Source of the DNA: Microthyrium microscopicum
Lineage: Eukaryota > Ascomycota > Dothideomycetes > Microthyriales > Microthyriaceae
Length of the DNA: 64,000 nt
Assembly (NCBI GenBank): GCA_010405405.1
Contig: MU004233.1
Span: 819,122-883,121, forward strand
Direction of reading: 5' to 3'
Under the pieces are notes generated by a model. It did no database searches and had not been told where the DNA came from. It saw only the letters and a program-made list of their open reading frames with translations. Of this stretch, positions 22,845-31,482 are shown in pieces (position 1 is the first letter of the stretch; every line of letters starts with the position of its first letter). Made by a program: the position numbers and the translations under genes.

Positions 22845-23849
22845 TCAAGCTTCACCCATCTGTTCATCTTCCTCTGCTTCACCTTCTTCCATCTCTGATG
22901 TGATGTTCGTATGCGCAGCCGGTGTTTCTGCATTAACCTCGCCCATCTCCACATCTCCCTCGTCGTTCTTCCCCTCTGACCGTCCCGATGGCGACCCCTT
23001 TCTGAAAGATGGCGGCACCAATCGATCAGCATCTAAACCATCATCACCCGGCATAGGCGTACTGCCGCCAAAAGCAGGCGTACCCACAGCACTAACCGCC
23101 CCTCTCGCCGTCGAACCCGCATCACCCTCCTCCTCACCACCATCCATACCCTCCTTCCGCTCCGCCTCCTCCTTCTCATCCTTAATCAACCTCAACATCT
23201 GCCGTCCCTCGCCCACAATGCGCCCAAACTGTTCCCGCCGCTCCGCCCACGTGCGCTTATACTCCGCCGCCTCCATCTCCAGCTCCGCAATCTCACCCGC
23301 CAACTTATCCAACTGCACCGCCTGATCGTCGCGCGTCCTTAACATCCGATTACTCGTAATCTTGTCTGCTAGCACATCATATTCCTTGCGCAGCGCAAGT
23401 TGTTGGCGCGCATCCGCGAGACGTTCGTGGAGAGCAGTGGTGTTTGAGCGGATGCGTGAGGCGGTCGCGAGGATGGTGTCTTTGGAGGCGGCGTAGCGGG
23501 CGCATTCGAGCGCGTTGGAGCGGCGGAGGAGTTGGATGCGCACCATGCTGCTTTGGAGGAGGGAGAGCTCGAGGAGCATTTCGTCGCGCCATTGAGTGCG
23601 GATTTCGGCGAGGGATGGCTCGGTGGTGGTGGTGCCGTTGGGGAGTGGACTGGTGGTGTGTTTGAAGACGGTGGATGCTGGGGTGAAGAGTTTATCTATG
23701 GGGCGGCGGAGGACGCGTTGTTCGACTGGGAGGAGGCGATCGCGGTGGAAGGAGTCTATAGATGTCAATATATAGGAGTCAATGGTGGATAGGATACACG
23801 TACTTTCGTCTTCAACGTCCATGAGCACGGAATAGGTTGGCGAGGCCAT
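22845..23849 (-). CDS. THO complex subunit 7 (THOC7/Tho7-like)
   Basis: The likely structure is exon 23849-23804, a 48-nt intron and exon 23755-22845, giving 318 residues. The intron has GTACGT and TAG ends and a TTGAC branch-like site. Because it is a multiple of three with no stop, the unspliced form (334 residues) is also open. The core is a coiled coil with the THOC7 hallmark RKEYDVLADKI, followed by LAGEIAELE and ERREQFGRIV. The C-terminal third is acidic and low-complexity with EMEEGEAEEDEQMGEA. THO couples transcription to mRNP assembly and export in the nucleus. Start MASPTYSVLMDVEDE is the only ATG that fits. Tail-to-tail with RBL2. Confidence 0.82.
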   Translation of the reverse strand: MASPTYSVLMDVEDESTCILSTIDSYILTSIDSFHRDRLLPVEQRVLRRPIDKLFTPASTVFKHTTSPLPNGTTTTEPSLAEIRTQWRDEMLLELSLLQSSMVRIQLLRRSNALECARYAASKDTILATASRIRSNTTALHERLADARQQLALRKEYDVLADKITSNRMLRTRDDQAVQLDKLAGEIAELEMEAAEYKRTWAERREQFGRIVGEGRQMLRLIKDEKEEAERKEGMDGGEEEGDAGSTARGAVSAVGTPAFGGSTPMPGDDGLDADRLVPPSFRKGSPSGRSEGKNDEGDVEMGEVNAETPAAHTNITSEMEEGEAEEDEQMGEA

Positions 23850-24844
23850 TGTTATGGATGGTTTGACTTATATCTTCTGGTTGGTCGGTTGATATTGTTT
23901 GTTTGATGGCTCCAGAGTCCAGAAGGGAAGAGGTTGTTGCAGGTAGTTGACAGCAAGCAAAGCGTAAAGCTAGATATCAAACTATGGCTTGTAGACATTC
24001 GAGGTGCCAGAGAAGTAAAGTTTGAGGCTTAGTAAGCTGAGGCTCAAAAGAGCTCGGTCCCAACCTCCAACTTCATTATCCACCTTCCTCCAACTTCACC
24101 TCGATGCGCACTCCTATCGGTTACATGTCTTCCATCACAAAGCAAGACAAAAAGATGCTCCATACCCTGGCGCATTTCACGGACTGTCAGGAGGCTTTGC
24201 GCGTTCAGTTGGGATCATGCCTAGCCGATGGCAGACATTGTACTTGATCGGCGCGTGCCATATATTTCAGAAGCCCGTGGACAATTCTCTCCAGCTTGAG
24301 GGTAGTTGCACCGAGTACATAAGGACTTAGTACATAAGCACTTCACCTCATATCGTCTCTCCGCCCAATACGGTTGCGGGAGAACGAGCCAATTCAGAAC
24401 CGGGATCACACGGTAGGCTGGTAGGCTGTTCGTGCATGTGGACAAAATAAGTGAGCCGCGATTGCGATGGCTACCATAACACTTCTTAAAGGGTGATTGC
24501 TTTAATTCCTATCAGCGTCGTAAAATTTACATCTGATTATCAAATATGATGGCAATTAGAGCAGCCACTCTATAAGAAGTGTTATGGCAGCCATTGCAGT
24601 CGATGGGATTAGTCGTCGAAACAGCTCACTTATTCTGTCCGTCGAGAGGTAGGATTCATGGTGGCAGAGCTACAGTAATGGAATTGGTGATTACGACCGG
24701 AAAAAAAGTATAAACAAACGTCACCAGACTCGCACACAAGAACAATCTTCTGTCCTTTGATATAGCTACCAGCCGTTGCACCTCAATACTCAACCTTTGC
24801 TTGATACTGGCCCCATAGTTTCCAAAGTCCAGTCATTCCGACTA
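23850..24844. other. Intergenic, MARVEL protein 3' end to THO7 promoter
   Basis: Both neighbours read leftward. The region is dominated by the palindromic MITE-like element at 24440-24640. A short near-repeat of AGTACATAAG/TAGTACATAAG lies at about 24315-24339. No gene was recognised. Confidence 0.5.
24440..24640. mobile_element. Palindromic MITE-like element, 201 bp
   Basis: The ends are inverted copies: GGACAAAATAAGTGAGC at 24440-24456 against GGACAGAATAAGTGAGC read on the minus strand from 24640, 16 of 17 identical. A second inverted pair, 24464-24488 and 24573-24597, matches at 23 of 25. The inner parts (about 24490-24506 and 24553-24571) still match imperfectly, so nearly the whole element can fold back. 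It has no coding capacity. I see no convincing target-site duplication: the flanks are ...GCATGT and GTCGAG.... This resembles a non-autonomous DNA transposon relic; family unknown. Confidence 0.7.
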
Positions 24845-25579
24845 TTAGGCGTATTGCTGCACTGATGCCTGGTATTGCATGCTCTGGCCATTCTCATTTT
24901 TGCTGCCATTTTGAACACTGGAAGTGAATGTGGCCCGGTGCCTGAACATGTTGATGGTATAAAGCGTGAAGGTAACACCAAACAGAATGCTTTACACAGT
25001 AAGTATGATGTCAAGAAACATGATCCAGGGCTACTTACAAGTTGACAACAGCAAGAGCAAGAGCAGCGTAAATGGTTGCAGAGAACGGATCGACGTATCG
25101 CTTAGCCAGGCTTCGCTTGTAATTCACGCAGTATCCAGCATAGCATATGGTGCCAGAGCTCGAGCCAGATGAGCCGCTACCGTAGCTACCACCAATATAG
25201 CCGGTATAGCTGTTGAGCAATGCAACTTTGGAGGCAATCAGAGCGAATGTGCATAGCCACATGATCAATACAAAGATTTCGACAGCAAAGATAGCCCAGA
25301 AGTTGTAGAGATTGGTGTTGCTCTGAGACACAAACCAATAGACTACCAGAATGATTGTCGCCAAACCGGCGAACAGTCCAAGACCACCCGCCTGTGTAAA
25401 GTCAGTCGCGATTCACGTGGTGAAGTGGTCCAGTGTCTTACGTCGTAAGCAGCATAAAGTGAAAGATGGTAGGCCGAAATGCCTAGAACTGCAACTCCGA
25501 GAATGAGCTGGACAATTCTTAGTGGCAGAAACACCTTCTGAACCGGCACCACCGAATAACCATTCTGAGGAGACGACAT
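24845..25579 (-). CDS. MARVEL-like four-pass membrane protein
   Basis: Exons (minus) 25579-25442, 25391-25039 and 24989-24845 give 211 residues. Four hydrophobic segments are visible: PLRIVQLILGVAVLGISAYH, GGLGLFAGLATIILVVYWFV, FWAIFAVEIFVLIMWLCTFA and IYAALALAVVNFILFGVTFT. This arrangement, with a short cytosolic N-terminus and a Gly/Ser-rich, Cys-containing loop between segments 3 and 4 (GSYGSGSSGSSSGTICYAGYC), fits fungal MARVEL-domain proteins of the plasma membrane. The C-terminal tail is polar and Gln-rich. The last exon uses an AAG acceptor; it was accepted because it completes the fourth segment. Function unknown; family members are thought to organise membrane domains. Confidence 0.8.
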
Positions 25580-26947
25580 ATCTATGAAGAGTCTGGAAAA
25601 GGAGCTGGCGAAAAAGATCGAAGGATATGCTGTTCGCTACAAAATACAGAGCCCGCGACTCGTAAGGATAGATCTGGGGATTTTAGTATGAGAGCTAACG
25701 AGCGTTATATCTTCCATAAGAACGCGTTGAGCGGCACGGCTATGCCAGAACGGCCAAAACTACCATGGTGCCACCACCTGAAAGGAGACGCATAAAAATA
25801 CTAGGATCGATAAATCACAGGTCGAACGACACGGTTATCTCAAGACAAGGCGCTATTGCAAGAGATGCCGGTCAGTCATAGAAACGCCACGAAGCATACT
25901 GATAACGTATTATTGGACACAGTACGCCAACACCAAGTCTGAATCACGATATAGCAAATTTCCAAGAACTCAGCTGGAGCATCGTTATTGCCTCTCAAGA
26001 TACAACCGTTCAGTTGATCGCGAAGATTCTTGCCTTTAGCACCGACTTCAGACACGGGACAATGCGGCGTTTGCGCCAGATACAACGCCAACATTTTTGC
26101 AAGCGATATGCACAGTTGAATTGGCTGTTATCTCGTGTCTTTGAAGTCCTTTTCTGGCTCTGGACCAGGATAACTGCAAAGAGTAATGATAAGGGGCAAA
26201 GCTGTGGACCTTGAATTCGAATGTGTCGCTTTGACCTTGAACGTCTCTCACGGAACGCTCTTTTGAAATAGACCACATCTGGCTTCACAAGAATCTGGGT
26301 TCCAAAACATCATCTGAATTTGATATAAAAGCAAAGGGGATAACGCCAACATCAAATTTTTAACCTCTACAGCATCAGCCCAATATCATTCTGCCTTGTC
26401 TTAAGGTGCAATGTATGACAATTTCATTCCTCGGTTTTCCGGACTTCGCATTGTTTATTCGAGGCTATGAGGCAGGCTGAACGCCAAGTCTATGAGAAAA
26501 TGGCCAAGATCTGGGCAATCCATATGTGCTTGATCCAGAGCGGTTGAAGATCCATCTGATTGGGTTTCTGTTACTTTCCCCCTGAGAGATGCTAACATCA
26601 GTCGATAGAATTCGAACTTCGACGGTACAGCGACATGTTTTCTCCTACATCTTATGTTGTACTGATAGAACCTGAAGGCGCCCAGAAATAAATCTATAAA
26701 TATGCAACCAATGCTAATGTTCGCAGTGATCAAGCCAATTCCTTGGACATTTTGTCGGCAAAAGGGACCTCTTTCTGGACTGGTCCATGACTGATTCCGT
26801 CGTGTGGTTTCCTTGAGCAGAACTTCAGCCTGATGAGAATCGATTATTCATTTCTCAAGTATATTGAGTACGATCAGCCGATGCCTAATTCGATACATCA
26901 TCTTTGACCTTCTGATCTTCAACTTCTGCCTTAACGCGGCATATACA
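25580..26947. other. Divergent intergenic region, MARVEL protein and vWA protein
   Basis: About 1.37 kb between divergent genes. A TATAAAAGC-like site lies near 26320, too far from the vWA ATG to assign. Small frames around 26010-26290 occur on both strands, are mutually exclusive and look random. No repeats recognised. Confidence 0.4.
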
Positions 26948-28839
26948 ATGCATTCAATCAAGTTCTTCAAGTTATTTGGTCTCATTAGTCTCACTGAGGC
27001 GCTGATCGTTCCTCGGGCTGCTGCTCCAGTATGCAAAGATTTGCGTGTTAGTGCAAACAATGGAGATCGGAAAGTTGCCTTGGTCATTGATAGTTCAGGA
27101 TCAATGGCATCTTCAGATCCCCTTAGATACAGAATTACTGCTGCAAAGGATGCACTCGACTTTCTGATCTCTAAAGCAGAAGCCACAGATGGCAAGAAGG
27201 AGGATGCCGTGGCGGTAATCCAATTTGACCAGACGGCAACCTTGGACTTCCCTCTCGGCGATCCAGGCACGGCTTCAAGCTCTATGGATGGTATTGATGC
27301 GGACGGCGGGACCTACATCGCAGGAGGCGTTGAGTTGGCTATTTCTCAGCTCACTGCCGACGGCACGGGAGAAACTTCTGGCAGAAGCGGTATCCTTGTT
27401 TTTACTGATGGAGAGGTAAGAACGAACAGCTACACTCATTTATAACCAATCTCTGACCCTGAAATTAGGATTCTGATACGACGGCTCTCGTTGATCAAAT
27501 CAACAAAGCCAAAGCTGCAGGAATTCGAGTCGCGTTTGGCTTCCTGGACTCTACATCTAGCCTTCAAGACCAAACGGTTCTATCTGCCATAATGAATTCT
27601 GGTGGACGATATTTCACTATTCCGGATTCTACGGATTCTAAGCAGTTTATCAACGGAATCATTGTCAATGGTCTCACTACCAATGATAACCCCAAAGGAG
27701 ACACGAACACACTCTTTAGTGGATTGGATGCTAGTCATTACATTTCCGGCTCCGAGACTCAAGCAATGACTTACATGGCACGAAACAAGGAACGACTGAC
27801 ATTCAAAGTTCAAAGCGTCAATGCTGGTAACCTCAATGCGCAAGTGGTTGTAGGTGGAAAGTCTGTGGCCACTAGCAAGATCACTGCTGGCAAGTATTCT
27901 TATGGCAGCAGCATGTCTTATGTAGCCACAAAAGACGGAGCCATTGACGTTAAAGTTGCTGCCACCAATGCCGTCAAAGATTCCATCTTCGTCGTGGGTG
28001 TTACAAGCAACTTGCCCCCTATCAACTGTACCGTCGCTGTTGGTGATCCACCCAAACCCCTCGCGACTTGGATTGGTGGCGGCATTGGTGGCTTTGCCGG
28101 AATAGCTTTCTTGGGCGGCTCTGCATATATGCTGTATAAGTATTATGGTGCCAAAACACTTGTCGGCCACGGATCCGTGACAACGACCAACGCGCCACCA
28201 GCCTACTCGGGAGCCGAAAAAGAGATTCCTGCAACGGTCGTCAAAGGGATTGAAGTTTCTTCAGCTCCAGCATTGTCATGGTTCAAGTTTCCAACACTAC
28301 CCCCTCCAGCAAAACCACCGGCAAAAACCAACAATCCTCAGCAGGAGAAAGAGCAAGATGAGCAAGATGATTCCATGACAGAAGATTCGGCATCAGACGT
28401 CTCAGAGGACGAAGATAATTCAGATCCCAGCCAAGACGCGAGCAACCAACCTACCGATCATCATAGGAGACCCAAACTCCGCCGCACGAAAACATATAGC
28501 AACAATCACCACCATCATCTACCTGTAGAACATCCATGCTATGTGGAAAATTGCGCTATCGCAACGCACACCTGTGAAGATACAAACCACGCTTGCACTT
28601 GCGTTGATCCGAAATGCAAACTGAACTCGCGCAAGCATAGGTGCAAAGACGAAATTTTATTTCACATATGTGAAGGGCCAGAGGGAACCCCCAACTGCCC
28701 TCTTGATGACCCTGAATACGCCAAGCTAAAGAAACAAGAACGAGATGAGTTTGTCAGGAAATATACTGCGCAAGATATTGCTAAAGCAGGTGCAAAGCAG
28801 ATCGCGAAGCAAGCTGTGAGAGCCGCTACTGGTATGTAA
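26948..28839 (+). CDS. von Willebrand factor A-domain membrane protein with Cys-rich cytoplasmic tail
   Basis: Exons 26948-27415 and 27469-28839 give 612 residues. A signal peptide (MHSIKFFKLFGLISLTEA) precedes a vWA domain with an intact MIDAS: D48-S50-S52 in VIDSSGSM, the Thr region DADGGTYIAGG, and VFTDGEDSD across the splice junction. A beta-rich extracellular segment with KERLTFKVQSVNAG follows. One membrane span lies at about residues 357-379 (WIGGGIGGFAGIAFLGG). The cytoplasmic side has a Pro-rich stretch, an acidic run (EQDEQDDSMTEDSASDVSEDE), a His run, and a compact Cys-rich segment (about 513-566). The tail ends in a Lys/Ala-rich helix. vWA domains bind ligands through the metal; the partner is unknown. 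I do not recognise the Cys-rich segment. Confidence 0.85.
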
Positions 28840-29277
28840 TGTCGTGCGTTGAGGACTTGATATCGGCAAAAACTGCGCGAAAGTCATGAGATTGCAATGT
28901 GGTATGTCTATAGGTAAATACTTAGGTAGTTATATACCCAAGAGTAATTCTAAGACAAGAAAATTGAGTTCCGTATCGCTCTCATTATGGGACATTACCG
29001 TCAAGACTGATGATGAGTCTCTTCAATATTTCGAAAGTTCTAAGGAAAACGCCTTCGGCTTTCCTAAACCGCTGGTACAAAGTGTTTTTTTGAGGAACAC
29101 TTGGAACACTACTGATTCATGGTGTACTCGCTTATTCAATATTGATGGGTCCCAGGTTAAGCCCTGCATTCCACCAGACACGGTGTCAAGGAGGAGCTGC
29201 TGCATCTGCCCCGTTTTTACCACCCTTCCAAGATTGTTGAAAAGACTAAATCACTAAACTATTCAGCATATGTAATA
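28840..29277. other. Intergenic, vWA gene to PLC-like gene
   Basis: Same-strand neighbours. A 123-codon frame at 28886-29257 (plus) has no recognisable domain and abuts the next ATG; it could be 5' UTR. Nothing else seen. Confidence 0.4.
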
Positions 29278-30420
29278 ATGAGAGGCTTGAGTCTTGTCAA
29301 CAGTCTTTTGACCTGGTCTTTACCTAAACTTGAGAAACGAGGACCCATATCGGCATGCAACAACTCTCCTCACCTATGCAGTCGTTCATATGGAAACATT
29401 ACTCACTTAGGAGCTCATGATTCCCCATTTGTTTCCAACGAAGCCAACAAATTTAACATCGGTGGTAACCAGTTCTGGAATAGCACCATCCAGCTTGACG
29501 CTGGCGTACGGTTACTATCAGGCCAAGTTCATCCCTCGCCTTCAGAAGGACCTTCGGTGCTGCGTGTTTGCCATACGTCCTGTGCTATTTATGATGGCGG
29601 ACTTTTGACAGACTGGTTGGCTTCCATTTCAAGATGGCTCGATCGTAATGCCAACGAAGTTGTCACACTGTTACTTGTGAATGGCGGAGGCATAGAAGCA
29701 ACTATACTGGACAGCGCGTACAAAAACTCTGGAATAGCCAAATACACCTTCACCCCTAGCTTTACCTCTGCGCCAGTGCTATCATCCTGGCCAGATCTAA
29801 ATTCCTTCGTTTCTTCAAATAAGCGATTGATCACTTTCGTCGATTCGCTTCCATCTGGTAACACAGGAGCATCTTATCTACTACCGGAGTTCTCATATAT
29901 CTTTGAGAATGCGTATGAAATTACTTCACCTACCGGGTTTACTTGTGCGCCAGCTAGACCGCCGACTATTTCCACTACAGCCCAAGCTCAATCATCGAAC
30001 ATGATGTTTCTACAAAACCATTTTCTAGGCACTGCTTTAGGCGCTGGAATCGTCATACCAAATATGAACGCTAGTAGCAACACGAACGGACCTGATGCCA
30101 ACGTTACTGGTAGCCTAGGTGCTGCCGCAAAAGAGTGCCAGATGATTTACAACAAAGCGCCGAACTTTTTGCTCGTTGACTGGTTTGACCACGGACCAGC
30201 AATTACCACAGTAGACAGATTAAATGGAGTTACTGGCAGCATAACTGGACGTAGCGGGCCTGCAGCTAGTGGTAGTACACCGAGTGGAAGTGTTCAAAGT
30301 ACTAATGGGACATCTACTACTGGTAGTACTGGCTCTGTGAAAGGTACTGCCAACATGTTGTCTTTGAACATTGGCTTGATGTCGGTTTTCTTGATTATTT
30401 CTTCTATACATGCGATTTGA
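29278..30420 (+). CDS. PLC-like phosphodiesterase (PI-PLC X-type), secreted, probably GPI-anchored
   Basis: A single-exon protein of 380 residues. The two family histidines are visible: H47 in ITHLGAHDSPF and H99 in LRVCHTSCAIYDGG. NQFWNSTIQLDAGVRLLSGQ, DWLASISRWLDRNANEVVTL and LLVDWFDHG follow, all typical of fungal PLC-X-like surface proteins. The N-terminus has a short hydrophobic stretch and a dibasic KLEKRG site (residues 17-22), suggesting signal peptide plus Kex2-type processing. The C-terminus is a Ser/Thr/Gly-rich spacer and a final hydrophobic segment (LMSVFLIISSIHAI), as in GPI-anchored proteins. No calcium-site or Y-domain is present, so it is not a signalling PLC. Substrate unknown. 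Confidence 0.87.
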   Translation: MRGLSLVNSLLTWSLPKLEKRGPISACNNSPHLCSRSYGNITHLGAHDSPFVSNEANKFNIGGNQFWNSTIQLDAGVRLLSGQVHPSPSEGPSVLRVCHTSCAIYDGGLLTDWLASISRWLDRNANEVVTLLLVNGGGIEATILDSAYKNSGIAKYTFTPSFTSAPVLSSWPDLNSFVSSNKRLITFVDSLPSGNTGASYLLPEFSYIFENAYEITSPTGFTCAPARPPTISTTAQAQSSNMMFLQNHFLGTALGAGIVIPNMNASSNTNGPDANVTGSLGAAAKECQMIYNKAPNFLLVDWFDHGPAITTVDRLNGVTGSITGRSGPAASGSTPSGSVQSTNGTSTTGSTGSVKGTANMLSLNIGLMSVFLIISSIHAI

Positions 30421-31482
30421 TCATTCGGCCGCTGATCAGAAATAAAATATCAATTCTGACTGTTGTATGCAGGTTCCTAACCTAGAATCAGTATCAACTA
30501 TTCAGCAGCTACATACATTACCTGCTTTGAAAGCTTCAAGTTCAAGAAGAGGCAAAAACCTCAATCATGCTAGCCCAAGATGATAATATGCCCTCGTTAC
30601 TTATGCTATTATTACGCGGCTCAAGCTCTACAACATTGCTTCTGTGTATCATCAGGGCTCGCAGCATCGATCTGTTCCTGCGTTAGGTTAGTCAAAATAC
30701 AAATGGGGCAAACCTGGTCGTAACACTATTACAAAGAGTTATATTAATTTTGAGAAACTCTCATCAATCTCAGATTAAAAGCTACTTATACCACTTGACG
30801 CCGGGAACAACACAGATTGCCACGCAATCTGGCATATCGCTTGGCATTTGGTCCGGTAGATCTGGTTGACCGCTATGGTGCTAGGATGATTGCAACATAT
30901 TCAATGTGGCGGTTGATAGTAATGATCTAGAACTGATCTCTGATCTTGGTATAGGCATTTTATTCCTATACTTGGGTATGATTTGAAGGGGTGAAATCGA
31001 GGGATGTACGACATCTGAGCCCCTATAGTGCCCATATTCAGGGCTCTGTGGGTGCCTTTACTTGACGGGCACGGTTTCCTGGTGGTCTAGTGGTCTGGCG
31101 CTACCTTTCCACGGCGTTATAAGATAGAATAGTCTCTCTCGAGCTGCATTCCATAGGAATATTTAGCTTACGTTGAAGATCAAGCTCCACGTCAAGTAAC
31201 GCTGTTTCGTCGAACGCAAAGTCCAAGTCAAGGGGCGTGAGAGTTTAATCTGTGAGTGTTCACCACGTACTACTGTTTTTATCTCTTATATTGACTTAAG
31301 GAAAGACGAATTTGAGTAGTCTGCAGGGTCATATAACGACCCGTTCACCGTTGCGTGGTATAGATATTGACGGTACCCTCAGTACTAGTTCTCCCAAGCA
31401 TCCGTCATAACCCACCTTCTTTATCAACGTCCTGCAAGAGACAAGGCTACATCTTTTCTGGTGTACTAGTAAATATTCAGCC
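30421..31482. other. Intergenic, PLC-like gene to M13 peptidase gene
   Basis: About 1.06 kb, AT-rich. At about 31078-31100 the sequence CCTGGTGGTCTAGTGG resembles a tRNA D-arm half, but no T-arm follows. No other structure was recognised. Confidence 0.4.

Noticed and set aside
31078-31180. tRNA-like sequence (CCTGGTGGTCTAGTGG resembling a D-arm, with CTTTCCACGG resembling an anticodon loop)
   Set aside because: No T-arm with GTTCRA and no matching acceptor stem follows at the correct distance. At most it is a decayed fragment.
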